The position numbers were made by a program, and so were the translations under genes. From positions 1-64,000 of the forward strand of contig BPJZ01000004.1 of assembly GCA_026004875.1 (NCBI GenBank): DNA of 64,000 nucleotides, read 5' to 3'. How positions within the stretch are numbered: the stretch's first letter is position 1; the number at the start of each line of letters is the position of its first letter. A model generated the notes under the pieces. It ran no database searches. It was not told the DNA's origin and saw nothing but the letters and a program-made list of their open reading frames with translations. The stretch comes from Candidatus Poribacteria bacterium. GTDB lineage: Bacteria; Poribacteria; WGA-4E; GCA-2687025. Shown in pieces: positions 35,891-46,020 of the stretch.

Positions 35891-38800
35891 GTGAGCCAGA
35901 GAAGAGAGAGCCGCCGTTTGGGTTTTATCGCCTTGCTGGGGCGTTTTGTCCGTCGGCGCGGGGGAGCGGTAGGGCTCCTCTGTTGGACAGGGCTTTGGTG
36001 GGGTCTTGGGGGGAGCGGCTGGTCCCAAGAGCTCCCAGGGGCGGCCCCAGAAGAGGTTCCCTCTGAGAGCGTTGTCGAGGCATCTCCCCAGGAAGAGCCA
36101 CCGGCGCAAACCGACTCGGAGGTGCGTATCCTCCGACCCGATATGCCCCTGGAGCCGGATCAGGTTTACGTCTCTGGTGCCTTTGTCGAGTGGAACGACC
36201 AGCTCGCTCACGTCGGCTCTGACGAGACCGAGCGGGCCTATCTTCGCTATCAGAACATCTCCCTCTACGCCGACAGCCTCTGGACCGACATGCGAGAGCT
36301 CCTCCGGGCGGAGGGGAACGTCCGGCTGGTGGTGGGCCAAGAGGAGACCTTCGCCGAAGAGCTGTTGCTCAACCTAAAAACCAAAAAGGGATTGGCCAAG
36401 GGAGGAGCCGCTTACGGCGCGCCTTGGTACTACCAAGGCTACGAAATCTATCGCGTCTCCGAGTCGGAATCGCTCATCGAAAACGGGCGGCTGAGCACCA
36501 GTTCCCTGAAATACCCCCACAGCTACTTTCGAGCCTCAAAGATTCTCGTTCGCCTGGACCAAGAGATCATCGCCAAGCACGTGGTGTTTACCGTGGGCGG
36601 GGTGCCGCTGCTCTACCTGCCCGTCTACCGACGCAACCTCAAAAAGGATAAGCCGGCGACGATCATTCTTAAACTTGGCTCCGATTCGTTTCAGGGGACT
36701 TGGGCCAGTCTAATCCTCCCCCTCACCCGACGGGATCGGATTCGAAGCGTCCTTCAGTTCGACTACGCCACGCTTCGGGGCACCGGCCAGGCCTGGCAGA
36801 CCACTTATCGTGTCCGGGATGTGCACCTGCGGGAGATCGTCTTTCAGATTCCCCAAGAGGCGACGCCGGAGGAGCGCTCCGCGCTCCGACGGAAGGCGAC
36901 CGAGATCAACCGTCGTCTTCGGGGGGACTTCAACCGGGTTCACGTGCGCCGACTGTTCGTTCCGTTTCAGATCACCCAGGAGGACCGAGAGCGCGCTCGT
37001 TCCCTTGCTTTAGAAGTCTTGGGAAAGCTCCAGAGCGGTGAAGCTAGCTTTGAGGAGCTAGCCCGACAGTACTCCTTTCACGAGTCCCGAAATCAGGGAG
37101 GCGAGCTGGGGTACCTTGCCCCTGGAGACGGGGTGTTATCGCCGGATCTGGAGGCGATCGCGCTGAGTCTGAACTACGACCAAGTCAGCCCGTTGATCGA
37201 GCGGCCGGACGGCTTTTATCTCTTTCGTGTGGCCGACGTGCTCAGCCAATACGGACGAACCGAAAAGCTGATCCAGATGATCTGGATCGCCGTTGAGGCC
37301 AGCGCGGCATCTCAGGAACAGACTCAGGAGCGGGTCGCCCGACTGGTCGAAGAGGCTCGTGCCGGGAGGGACTTCCTGGAGATCGTCCAGGAGCACGGCG
37401 CGCCACTTCCGCGATCGGCCTGGCTGGAGTCGGAGCGTCGGGCCGGCCTCTCTGAAGCCCCTGTGGAGCTGTGGGCGCCCAAGAACGAGTTCACCGACTT
37501 TGCTCAGCGCCGGTTTTTGGACCGCGCCCAGCCGGGGGCCGTCTCCGATCCCTTCGAGCTCCGGGAGGGGCTGTTGGTCCTTCAGTACCTCGAAGAGGAA
37601 CCGACACCGGACTTTGCGACCCTGGCGCGGGAGCTGTCCGACGCAGAATCGGCGGAGCGCGGTGGGGACATCGGATACGTCGGCCAGCGGGATGTCCCGC
37701 GGAACGTCTTTAACGCCGCTGTCGGCCTAAGGCGAGGAGAGGTCTCCCGACTGATCGAGACGGACGAGGCCTTTTATGTCGTCCAGAACTTAGGACGACG
37801 AGCGCTCCAGGGGGAGGCAACCTTTCTCCGAAAGGACCTGTACTCCTACGGGCGGGAGGACACCTTCCGGATCGGAGAGGAGTGGGACGCCATCGTTCGG
37901 CATCAGCAGGACATTCCCACCCCTTGGGAAGTCAAAGGGCGCCGGATCGCCTTCTGGTCCCGCTTAGACTACCTACGGCGCGCCTATAAGGAACCGATCT
38001 TCGGGCGGGACCAATCCACGCTTCGGCTGTTTGGCGTGCTGACCTTTGATTCCAACCCGACGACGCCGGAGGACCTGACCCCTTCCTTTCGTTCTCGGCT
38101 GACGGTGGACAAGACCTATCAATTCATCGAGGGGGACACCGGCACGGTTCAACGGCTGCCGGAGCTGACCTTCTCCTGGGGGGGGCGACCTGAACCGGGT
38201 GTTCGGATTCCGCCAACTCAACCGACGCCTGGTCCGGATCGCGCGCTCAGTGGAGAGATGGGGGATTCCCTTTCTCCGATTTCCAACGCTGGAGGAGACC
38301 AGCTTCTCTCTGGACGGGAGCCTGGCCCATCTGTTTCGGGATCAGCACCGTTACTCCAGCGCTATCTTGGAGGCGCGGCGCAAGCGAGGCCTCCCGGACG
38401 ATCCGGTGGAGAACGTGCACCTCTACACGGCGGACTTGAGCCTTTCGCTGATCAAGACCCCAACGCTCAACCTCACCCGGACTCATGAGATTCAGCTCCG
38501 ACTGAACGGCTCCGGTCAGCTGGTCTGGAACGACAAGGACCAAAAGGGCAACCGGAACATCTTCTCTGGCATCGTCAGCGGGTCGGTCACCGCGAGCAAC
38601 CTGCTGTTTCGGGTGTACGACGCGGGATGGATTCCGGGAGTGAGCCGGCTTCGGCATGAGATTCTCACCCAGGTGGGCTTCGATTACGCGCCTTCCGTGA
38701 ACCAGGCCGACGCTCAGCAGTTAGAGGACCCGGAGGCGATCTATCTCTATCCGTTCGGCTCCAGCACCTATCTGTTTGAGCGGAAGCAGCTTTCGCTTTC

Positions 38801-39551
38801 GCTTTCCACCAACCTTCAAGTCAAGACGCGGTACAATCAGAAGTATCAGGCGGCCAGTCTGCGGCTCTCCACCTCGCGGAACTACGTTCAGCGGGAGGCG
38901 CTGGGGAACCGGAAGTGGGAGTTTCTCCGAGCCGATCTGCAGCTAACGCCGCTCCAAGAGGGACAGCTACGGGCTTCTTTTCAGGCTTCTTGGGACCCGA
39001 ACGAATATCCGCCAGACTCGACGATCCAGCGGCCCCCGTGGAGTCTGATCACGTTCGCGTCGAGCCTTCGGTACCGCAGCGGCGATTTTCGCAGCGGCTG
39101 GAGCGTGGACATCGGAACCCAGTATCAACGGCTCAGCCGAACTGCCAGCCGCTCGATCGTCTTCGGATTCGAGTGGCGACCTAACGAGCTATTCGAAGTG
39201 GACGTGGACACCCGCTTTGACTACGACCGGTATCGGGAGCCGGAGTTGCGCGGCTTTCGGGCGAACCCGGTCATGCAGGCGTTGGGGTTGGCCTATCTGT
39301 ATCCGTACTCGCAGCAGATTACAATCCGCCGGAACCTTCGGGACTGGGACCTCCGGATCATCTGGCGGCGAACAGGAAGCATCGGATCGGTGCGCAAAGA
39401 GTTCACCTATCAGATCAACCTGATCGCCGATCCCTCGATTACGGTTGGATTAGGGCTGGACGCCGTCACGGGCCGGTGGGGGTTGCGGAGCCTACCGATT
39501 GGCGTTCCTCCGACCTTTACCGGCGGCAACCTGGGACGATCGCGCTTCTAG
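35891..39551 (+). CDS. lptD: LptD (OstA) with inserted parvulin-like segments; one frameshift
   Basis: About 1,220 residues from GTG 35891, with no clear ribosome site. Order: signal peptide; LptA-like N-domain (about 75-270) with 'AEGNVRLVVGQEETFAEEL', 'GYEIYRV', 'ASKILVRLDQEIIAKHVVF' and the LptD hallmark 'VPLLYLPVYRRNLKK'; first barrel strands; then about 345-445 a PPIC parvulin domain (FEELARQYSFHESRNQGGELGYL); a spacer; and about 565-630 a second parvulin-like half (FATLARELSDAESAERGGDIGYV). The barrel resumes ('RRIAFWSRLDYLRRAY'). The frame breaks at a G8 run (38178-38185) and continues in frame 3 as GGDLNRVFGFRQLNRR to the stop at 39551. LptD inserts LPS into the outer membrane. The N-domain, both parvulin segments and the first barrel part are in one uninterrupted 865-codon frame. 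Confidence 0.8.
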
Positions 39552-39622
39552 TCCGGGCGGGGTGGACCGCTCTTGTTCAACAGGAGGGCTCGCGACTACC
39601 CTCCTCTTGGAGGAAGGACGAG

Positions 39623-40538
39623 ATGGATTGTCTCCTGGGCGTGGACGGCGGCGGCACGAAAACGCGGGGACTGCTGACCGATCTTTCTGGCCAAGAGGTG
39701 GCCCGAACGGCCGTCGGATCCGTGAACCCCTATGCCGTCGGTTGGTCGGCGGTCGAAGGGCGATTGAGCGAACTCCTGGAGCGGCTGCTCTTCCAGGCGC
39801 CTGCGACCTCGCACGTTGTGGCCGCGGTGTTGGGGATCGCTGGGGCCGGTTCGGAACCGGTGCGGAAGCGGCTGGTCGCCCTTGGGCGGCGGGCTGGGCT
39901 CCCGCCCCAAACGTGGGTGACCCACGACGCCCGGATCGCCTTTGTCGCCGGTACGGAAGCCGAAAGCGGAGCGGTTCTGATCGCCGGAACCGGCTCGGCC
40001 TGCTTTGGGTTTCTTCCAGATGGTTCCGAGGTTCGCGCTGGAGGGTGGGGCCATCTGCTCGACGACGCCGGCAGTGGGTACGCCTTGGGGATGGCTGCTC
40101 TCCGGGCGGCAGTGCGCGCCGCTGATGGTCGAGCGGACCCCAGCCTGCTGACCCAACAGGTCTGGGAACGGTTCTCGGAACAGGACGCAACCGGTCTAGT
40201 CGAATGGACCCAAAAGGCTTCGAAGGCCCAGATCGCAAGGCTGTCCGTCCTGGTCTTTCACGCGGCTCAGGAGGGCGACCCGCTTGCGCAGCGGATCGTC
40301 CGGAAAGGCGCTCAGGCCCTCGCTCAGATGGCGCGGGCCGTGCTCCGCCGGTTTCCTCCCTCTGAGCAGGTGCCGTTGGTCCTAGCCGGTGGGCTGCTCC
40401 AGAAACAACCGGGAGTACCGCTGTGCCGTCCTCGAGGCGATCGAGGGGCTTTCGATCCGGACGGTTCTTTTGAAGCGCGAGCCGGTTCAGGGAGCGGTGT
40501 TCCTGGCCCGGAAGCTGTGGGAGAGAGGAGAGCTGTGA
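39623..40538 (+). CDS. BadF/BadG-type sugar kinase, probable GlcNAc/MurNAc kinase (one frameshift)
   Basis: It starts at ATG 39623 (MDCLLGVDGGGTKTRGLL), with GGAGGAAGGACG upstream. The ASKHA ATPase fold shows the phosphate-1 motif DGGGTKT, 'VLGIAGAGS', 'VTHDARIAF', the phosphate-2 motif 'VLIAGTGSACFGF' and 'GGWGHLLDDAGSGYALGMAAL', all typical of N-acetylglucosamine kinase and MurK relatives. Near 40403-40405 an extra A shifts the frame; removing it gives LLQNNREYRCAVLEAIEG and an end at WERGEL, stop 40536-40538, which overlaps the murQ GTG start by 4 nt. The ORF-track fusion 39476-41191 is therefore an artefact. With MurQ next to it, the kinase probably phosphorylates amino sugars recovered from peptidoglycan. 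Confidence 0.75.
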
Positions 40539-41459
40539 GCGATTCTCTCCGGTGGACCGAACGACGGAACCCCCGTTCCGTTGGAATGGATCGCCGTTCC
40601 GTCGAGGAGATGCTCGAGATCTTCCTGGAGGAGGATCGCCGGGCCGTCGAGGCGGTGGCCGCGGTCAAGGAACAGGTCGCCGCCGTGATCGAACGGGTGG
40701 TTCGGTCGCTACGGGAGGGTGGGCGGCTGATCTACGTTGGAGCGGGGACCAGTGGGCGCCTGGGGGTCCTGGACGCTTCCGAATGTCCGCCCACCTTCGG
40801 CGTGCCGCCGGGGTTGATCGAGGGGATCATCGCCGGAGGCGACCGGGCGCTCCGCCGTTCGGTCGAAGCCGCTGAGGACGACCTCCAGGCCGGCGCAGCG
40901 GCCGTCCGGGCCTATGGGGCCGGTCCTCAGGACGTCGTTTTTAGGGATCGCCACGAGCGGGCGGACCCCCTACGTTCTAGGCGCCCTTCAAGAGGCCCAC
41001 CGGCTGGGAGCCTGGACGGTCCTACTGCTTTGCACGCCACCGGACCGAGCGCTCCAAGCGTACGTGGACCAGTTCATCGTTCCTCTTGTGGGGCCGGAGA
41101 TCATCGCCGGTTCTACCCGTCTGAAGGCGGGGACGGCTACCAAGCTGATCTTGAATCAGATCTCCACCATCGCGATGATCCGATGCGGTAAAGTTTATGA
41201 TAACTGGATGGTGGATCTGCGAGCGAGCAACTCCAAGCTTCGGGAACGGGCGGTCCGAATGGTAGTTGAAATCGCCGGAGTGGAACGCTCCTGCGCAGAG
41301 AAGGTGCTCCACCAGGCCGATTGGGAGGTCAAGACGGCGCTGTTGATGCTGGCCACCGGTCTGGACGCCCAAGGCGCCCGACGGCGGCTGGAGCGGCACC
41401 ATGGAGTCCTCCGAGAGGCGCTCGAAGGATCCAGCTGGTCCAGCGGGAAGTCCGAATGA
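40535..41459 (+). CDS. murQ: N-acetylmuramic acid 6-phosphate etherase (one frameshift)
   Basis: GTG 40535 overlaps the kinase stop (GTGA). The protein opens 'LRWTERRNPRSVGMDRRSVEEML', the standard MurQ start, then 'GGRLIYVGAGTSGRLGVLDASECPPTFG', the SIS-domain sugar-phosphate site, and 'IAGGDRALRRSVEAAEDD', which includes the catalytic Glu region. After DVVF near 40938-40943 (TTTTTA) one extra base moves the sense to frame 3: GIATSGRTPYVLGAL, 'STRLKAGTATKLILNQISTIAMI', 'NSKLRERAVRMV'. It ends at TGA 41459, overlapping queE. MurQ cleaves the lactyl ether of MurNAc-6-phosphate to GlcNAc-6-phosphate and lactate in peptidoglycan recycling. The frameshift is probably a sequence error. Confidence 0.88.
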
Positions 41460-42154
41460 GAGAACAGACGTTCTTTTACTCAGAGCTGTTCGCTTCCCTC
41501 CAAGGGGAAGGGTCCCTGATCGGGACGCCGAGCGTCTTCTTTCGCCTGAGCGGTTGTAACCTCCGCTGTAGCTGGTGCGACACGCCCTATACCAGCTGGA
41601 AGCCGGAGGGGAAGCGCATCCGCGTCTCCGACGCGGCGGAGGCGATCCTTTCTTTTGGGCTTCGACACGTGGTCATCACCGGTGGGGAGCCGTTTTTACA
41701 GCCGGAGCCGCTAGCTCAGCTCTGCGCAATTCTCCACGAGGCGGGCCGCCATCTCACCATCGAGACGAACGGGACCCGCTTCCATCCGGTGACGGCCGAC
41801 TTGATCTCCCTGAGCCCCAAGCTGCGCAACTCGACGCCAACGGACGCGCCGGCTTCGCTGGTCCGCCGGCACGAACGGGAGCGTCTTCAAAGGGAGGTGC
41901 TCCGCCGGTTCTTCAAAGAGCACGCCTGCCAGGTGAAATTTGTCGTGGACCGGCCGGAGGACCTGGCGGAGATCGAGACGCTGATCGCTCAGGTCCCGAT
42001 TCCTCCGGAGACGGTCTTCCTGATGCCCCAGGGTCGAACTTGGGAGGAGCTTCGGCCTAAAATGGAGTGGCTCGCGGAGGTGTGCCTGCGACGGGGCTAT
42101 CGTCTCTCGCCTCGATTGCAGATCGAGATTTGGGGAGATCGGCGAGGCGTATGA
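41456..42154 (+). CDS. queE: 7-carboxy-7-deazaguanine synthase
   Basis: 232 residues from ATG 41456, overlapping the murQ stop as ATGA; the ORF-track start at 41321 is inside murQ. It begins '[38 protein letters not shown]' in outline, with the radical-SAM cluster motif CNLRCSWC (C-x3-C-x2-C) and the W-C-D-T-P-Y segment typical of QueE. '[12 protein letters not shown]' is the SAM-binding GGEP motif. The enzyme contracts 6-carboxytetrahydropterin to 7-carboxy-7-deazaguanine, the ring step of queuosine/preQ0 synthesis. It is translationally coupled to queC; queD and queF are not in the window. Confidence 0.93.
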   Translation: MREQTFFYSELFASLQGEGSLIGTPSVFFRLSGCNLRCSWCDTPYTSWKPEGKRIRVSDAAEAILSFGLRHVVITGGEPFLQPEPLAQLCAILHEAGRHLTIETNGTRFHPVTADLISLSPKLRNSTPTDAPASLVRRHERERLQREVLRRFFKEHACQVKFVVDRPEDLAEIETLIAQVPIPPETVFLMPQGRTWEELRPKMEWLAEVCLRRGYRLSPRLQIEIWGDRRGV

Positions 42155-42852
42155 ACCGACGAGCGGTCGTTCTGCTCAGCGGTGGGGTGGACTCAGCGAC
42201 AACGCTGGCCGTGGCCCAAGCGGAGGGGTATCGAGTTTATGCGCTTAGCTTTGATTACGGCCAGCGGCACGCGGCCGAGCTGCGGGCGGCACAGCGGGTT
42301 GCTCAAGAGCTGGGCGTTGAGGAGCACCGGATTGTTCGGCTAGACCTCCGGGCGTTTGGCGGCTCCGCATTGACCGACGACCTGGAGGTCCCCAAGGGCC
42401 GAGCGATCGAACAGATCGCCGCCGAAATTCCGGTGACCTACGTTCCGGCGCGGAACACGATTTTCCTCTCCTATGCTTTGGCCTACGGGGAGGTGCGGGA
42501 GACCGGAGACATCTTCATTGGCGTCAACGCACTGGACTACTCCGGCTATCCGGACTGTCGTCCGGAGTACATTCGGGCCTTTGAGCAGATGGCCAACCTG
42601 GCGCTCAAGGCGACGGTGGAAGGGCGATGGCGGGTGCGGATTCACACCCCGTTGATCTCACTGACCAAAGGCCAGATCATACGGAAGGGGCTTGAGTTAG
42701 GCGTCGACTTTCGCTGGACGCATTCCTGTTACGACCCGACTCCAGCGGGGTTGGCCTGCGGCGCCTGCGACGCGTGTTTGCTCCGTCGGAAGGGATTCCA
42801 AGAGGCTGGGGTTCCCGACCCGACCCTGTATGCCAGCCCGCCACCGGTTTAA
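42151..42852 (+). CDS. queC: 7-cyano-7-deazaguanine (preQ0) synthase
   Basis: 233 residues from ATG 42151, overlapping the queE stop as ATGA. The N-terminus has the PP-loop ATPase motif '[17 protein letters not shown]', and the family motifs '[12 protein letters not shown]' and '[18 protein letters not shown]' follow. The C-terminus carries the four-Cys zinc site in [20 protein letters not shown]. It converts 7-carboxy-7-deazaguanine, ammonia and ATP to preQ0 for queuosine in tRNA (or other deazaguanines). The overlapping kinase-murQ-queE-queC chain indicates a single transcript joining wall recycling and tRNA modification. Confidence 0.95.
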   Translation: MNRRAVVLLSGGVDSATTLAVAQAEGYRVYALSFDYGQRHAAELRAAQRVAQELGVEEHRIVRLDLRAFGGSALTDDLEVPKGRAIEQIAAEIPVTYVPARNTIFLSYALAYGEVRETGDIFIGVNALDYSGYPDCRPEYIRAFEQMANLALKATVEGRWRVRIHTPLISLTKGQIIRKGLELGVDFRWTHSCYDPTPAGLACGACDACLLRRKGFQEAGVPDPTLYASPPPV

Positions 42853-42876
42853 GGGATCAAGGGGAAAGGAGCCACT

Positions 42877-44409
42877 GTGAGCTTTGTGGTCACTTCGCGG
42901 GAGGGCGTTTCGCCCGGCAGGCCGTTGGTGCCGTGTACGTTTGTGATCTTTGGAGCTGCCGGGGACCTTTCTCGGCGGAAGCTCCTCCCCTCGCTTTATC
43001 GGCTTTGGGCGCAAAAGCTGCTCCATCCCCAGACGGCGGTCGTCGGCGTCGCTCGGCGGGAGTGGAACGACGATCAGTTTCGGGAGATGGTCGCCGAGGC
43101 GCTCACCGAGTTCATTGGCCCGGAGGCGGTTCAGGCACCGGAGTGGGAGGGTTTCTCTCGACGGCTCTTTTTTGCCGGTTTCGATCTTCGGGACACCGAG
43201 GGGTACCGCCGTCTGCGGGAGCGCTCCAGGTCGCTGGCCGATCTGGAGTTGGTGGGTAAGCAGTTGGTCTTTTATCTTTCGATTCCTCCGGAGGTCTTCA
43301 CGACGGTCTTGGAGAACCTGCGCGCTGCGGAGCTGACCGCCTACGAGCGAACCGACTTTGGCGAATGGCCGCGGATCGTCGTCGAAAAGCCCTTCGGTCG
43401 GGACCTGGACTCCTCGCGGGCGCTGAACGCCCTGCTCCTCCGATCGTTTCGGGAGTCCCAAATCTACCGGATTGATCACTACCTGGGAAAGGAGAGCGTC
43501 CAGAACCTGCTGGTCTTCCGGTTTGGGAACACGATATACGAGTCCATTTGGAACCGGCGGTATGTGGATCACGTTCAGATCACCGTTGCCGAGGAGATCG
43601 GCGTGGGGACCCGCGCGGCGACCTACGAACAGATGGGAGCGCTCCGGGACATTGTCCAGAACCATCTGATTCAGCTGCTGGCGACGGTGGCGATGGAGCC
43701 CCCTAGCGCCATTGACGCCAAGCACGTTCGGCAGGAGAAGGTCAAGATCATCGAGTCCGTCCGCCCCCTCCGGGAGGAGGAGGTCGCCGAGTACTTTGTG
43801 CGCGCCCAATATACGGCTGGAACGATCCAGGGGGAACCGGTGCCTGGGTACCGTGAGGAGCCGGGCGTAGCGCCCAACTCGGTCACCGAGACCTTTGTTG
43901 CGGGAAAGCTCTACGTGGACACCTGGCGTTGGAGCGGAGTTCCGTTCTACGTTCGCACCGGCAAGCGGTTGCCCAAGCGGATCACCGAGGTGGCCATCCA
44001 GTTTAAAGAACCGCCGATGCTGCTGTTTCGGGGGCACAACCTTCCACAGCCGAACGTGTTGGTGATGCGGATCCAACCGAACGAGGGGATTTCGCTCTCC
44101 TTTGCGGCCAAGGCGCCGGGCGTCTCCATGGAGCTGGCCTCGGTGGAGATGAACTTTCTCTACGAGGAGGCGTTTCACCAGGACCTGCCGGACGCCTACG
44201 AAACGCTGCTGCTGGACGTAATCGTTGGGGATCAGATGCTGTTTGCCCATGCGGAGCTGCACGAGGCGGCCTGGCAGGTCCTGATGCCGATCCTGAACGC
44301 CTGGGAGGAGACGCTCGCGCCGCTGTATCGGTATCCGGCGGGGACATGGGGACCGGAGGCCGCCGAGAAGCTCCTGAGTCAGGACGGCCGTCGCTGGCGG
44401 CGGCTCTAG
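42877..44409 (+). CDS. zwf: Glucose-6-phosphate 1-dehydrogenase
   Basis: 510 residues from GTG 42877, with GGGGAAAGGAG upstream. It opens 'CTFVIFGAAGDLSRRKLLPSLYRL', the NADP-binding GxxGDLxxRKL motif. 'RIVVEKPFGRDLDSS' and the active-site signature 'RIDHYLGKESVQNLL' (about residue 198) follow; His and Lys there act on glucose 6-phosphate. 'PFYVRTGKRLPKR' and 'DAYETLLLDVIVGD' are further family landmarks. It makes 6-phosphogluconolactone and NADPH, the first step of the oxidative pentose phosphate pathway. It is separated from queC by only 24 nt and may share its transcript. No gnd or pgl is visible. Confidence 0.96.
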   Translation: MSFVVTSREGVSPGRPLVPCTFVIFGAAGDLSRRKLLPSLYRLWAQKLLHPQTAVVGVARREWNDDQFREMVAEALTEFIGPEAVQAPEWEGFSRRLFFAGFDLRDTEGYRRLRERSRSLADLELVGKQLVFYLSIPPEVFTTVLENLRAAELTAYERTDFGEWPRIVVEKPFGRDLDSSRALNALLLRSFRESQIYRIDHYLGKESVQNLLVFRFGNTIYESIWNRRYVDHVQITVAEEIGVGTRAATYEQMGALRDIVQNHLIQLLATVAMEPPSAIDAKHVRQEKVKIIESVRPLREEEVAEYFVRAQYTAGTIQGEPVPGYREEPGVAPNSVTETFVAGKLYVDTWRWSGVPFYVRTGKRLPKRITEVAIQFKEPPMLLFRGHNLPQPNVLVMRIQPNEGISLSFAAKAPGVSMELASVEMNFLYEEAFHQDLPDAYETLLLDVIVGDQMLFAHAELHEAAWQVLMPILNAWEETLAPLYRYPAGTWGPEAAEKLLSQDGRRWRRL

Positions 44410-44421
44410 GGCGAAGTTGCG

Positions 44422-44451
44422 TTGAACCGTCAAACACCGCGTGATTATCAT
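44422..44451 (+). promoter_or_regulatory. Candidate promoter for the YfgM-like gene
   Basis: TTGAAC (44422-44427), 18-nt spacer, TATCAT (44446-44451). It would start transcription about 35 nt before ATG 44492 and explains why the ORF-track start at 44441 is not the real one. Confidence 0.45.
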
Positions 44452-44491
44452 TCTTGGGGTCGCTCCACCAAGGAAGGGCAAAAGGGAGAGG

Positions 44492-45562
44492 ATGAACCAA
44501 CCGCGACTTGGGCGCAGAGAAGCAGAGCAGGACGCCTTTATTACGACGGTCAACCGGGTGTTGGACTTTGCGCGGGAGCGCGCGATTCCGCTTGCCTTTG
44601 TCGGAGCGGTGGTTGCGGTGTTGATCGTCGGGGGAGCCTGGTATGCAAGCCGCCAGTTTGACCGGCGGGCGGAGGAGTTTGTGACGATGTTCGAGGCCTC
44701 GGCGAAGTTCGACGAGGCTTTGGACGCCGCCGGCGAGGAGCGCGGGCAGCTTTTGGACCAGGTGGCACAGGAGCTTCAACGGATCGAAATCCCTCGCTAT
44801 CGGCTCCGAGCTCAGTTCCTTGCCGCCCACGCACTGCTGGAGAAGGGCGAAGCCGCCGAAGCGGGTCGCCGGTTTCAGGCGCTTGCTCGGGCGGAGAACG
44901 GGAGTTTAGGCCTGTTTGCTCAGATCGGCTACGGCGCTGCGCTCGAGGTCCAAGAGGACTGGGAAGGGGCGTTGAACGCCTACGATGAGGCCGCGCTTTC
45001 GGCCTACCGCTCCGCTCCGGGCTACGACGTGGCCTGGGTGGACGCCGCCTTTGGCCGGGGGCGAGCGGCCCGACGACTAGGCCGCCCCGACCTGGCGCGA
45101 GCGGCCTATCGGTCGGTCGTCGAGCGGCACCGACAGGCGCGAGACGCCGCCCTCCAGGCGCGTGAGCAGACGCTCAACCGGCGAATCCGAGAATTCATCC
45201 AGGAACATCAAGGGGCCGCTGCTGGAGCCGATCTGTTAGCGCTCTCTCAGCGACTGGACGAATGGATTCGAGCAACGCTCCAGAAGCCGGAGGCCCAACA
45301 ACGCGGGCTCGACGAGGCCGTTCGTCTGTTGGACGAGGCGGACGCGTACCGCTCGGCGTTAGTCGAGGCGCGACGGGCCGAAGCGCGCGGCGACGACGAC
45401 AGCGCGCTGTTCTCCTATCAGACGGCCGTCGGAGAGGAGATCGTCGTTCCGACCTTCGATCACTACCGACGGGCGCTCCTAGAACTGGAGCGCCTGGGAT
45501 CGCTAGGTCTTCAACCCCAGGCGGAGGGCACCCAGCCGGCATCGGTCCCAACGCCGAAGTAG
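44492..45562 (+). CDS. Membrane-anchored TPR protein (YfgM-like)
   Basis: 356 residues from ATG 44492 (MNQPRLGRREAEQDAF), with AAAAGGGAGAGG upstream. A short cytoplasmic helix is followed by one membrane helix (AIPLAFVGAVVAVLIVGGAW) and a periplasmic domain of TPR-like helical hairpins, e.g. 'RLRAQFLAAHALLEKGEAAEAGRRFQALARAE' in outline and 'GYGAALEVQEDWEGALNAYDEAA'. This architecture matches YfgM/TPR_21 proteins, which bind the SecYEG translocon and periplasmic chaperones in Escherichia coli. The second half (about 220-330) is a longer helical extension not found in YfgM. Role by analogy only; no partner genes are adjacent. Confidence 0.65.
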   Translation: MNQPRLGRREAEQDAFITTVNRVLDFARERAIPLAFVGAVVAVLIVGGAWYASRQFDRRAEEFVTMFEASAKFDEALDAAGEERGQLLDQVAQELQRIEIPRYRLRAQFLAAHALLEKGEAAEAGRRFQALARAENGSLGLFAQIGYGAALEVQEDWEGALNAYDEAALSAYRSAPGYDVAWVDAAFGRGRAARRLGRPDLARAAYRSVVERHRQARDAALQAREQTLNRRIREFIQEHQGAAAGADLLALSQRLDEWIRATLQKPEAQQRGLDEAVRLLDEADAYRSALVEARRAEARGDDDSALFSYQTAVGEEIVVPTFDHYRRALLELERLGSLGLQPQAEGTQPASVPTPK

Positions 45563-45592
45563 TTGTCTCGAACGCCGGGGAGGAGAGCCGTT

Positions 45593-45973
45593 ATGCCCTA
45601 CTTCCGGGCGATACACACCGTTGTTCTCAAGCCGGAGGTGGACCCGGAGGAGTTTGAGCGGTTCATGCTGGAAGAGTTTCTTCCCGCCAAGCGCCGGCTC
45701 CCAGGGTGTTTGGACGCGCAGCTTTTGCGCGGCTACAAAGGTTACCTTCCCGGCGTCGCGCGAGCGCGAGTGGATTATGCCTGGATCACGCTTTGGGAGA
45801 GCGTTGAGGCCAACAACGCCGTCTGGTCCGACGGCGAGGAGCACCGAACCCCCTCCCCCCTCCAGGCGCCGCTGGCGAAGCTCTACACTTACGCCAGCGC
45901 CGTCACCCTGATCGGGGGATTTACCGTTGTCGCAAGAGAGGAGAGCGCACCGGTCGTTCCGGCCGGTGCTTAA
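45593..45973 (+). CDS. Small dimeric alpha+beta-barrel (ABM-like) protein, 126 aa
   Basis: It starts at ATG 45593 ([22 protein letters not shown]), with GGGGAGGAGAG upstream. The pattern strand, helix '[24 protein letters not shown]', strands '[13 protein letters not shown]' and '[19 protein letters not shown]', then a helix and a final strand, fits the ferredoxin-like dimeric barrel of antibiotic-biosynthesis-monooxygenase-type and NIPSNAP-like proteins. These bind heme, quinones or small aromatics, or have no known function. The sequence does not allow a choice. It lies 30 nt after the YfgM-like gene and 47 nt before the inositol phosphate synthase gene. Confidence 0.55.
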   Translation: MPYFRAIHTVVLKPEVDPEEFERFMLEEFLPAKRRLPGCLDAQLLRGYKGYLPGVARARVDYAWITLWESVEANNAVWSDGEEHRTPSPLQAPLAKLYTYASAVTLIGGFTVVAREESAPVVPAGA

Positions 45974-46020
45974 CCGCTCCGGCAGGGCGCCGGAAGCATC
46001 CAGGAGGCACAGAGGACAAG

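Noticed and set aside
38178-38185. Programmed ribosomal frameshifting at the G8 run in lptD
   Set aside because: Several other genes break at ordinary short homopolymers as well, so an indel error is simpler; nothing downstream suggests a stimulatory structure.
39476-41191. A single 571-aa ORF that would fuse a sugar kinase to MurQ
   Set aside because: The join exists only because an extra A in the kinase and a base in murQ shift frames; restoring them gives two full genes overlapping by GTGA.
42697-44553. 618-aa minus-strand ORF
   Set aside because: Shadow of zwf and queC; Arg/Leu/Pro-rich, with no recognisable domain.
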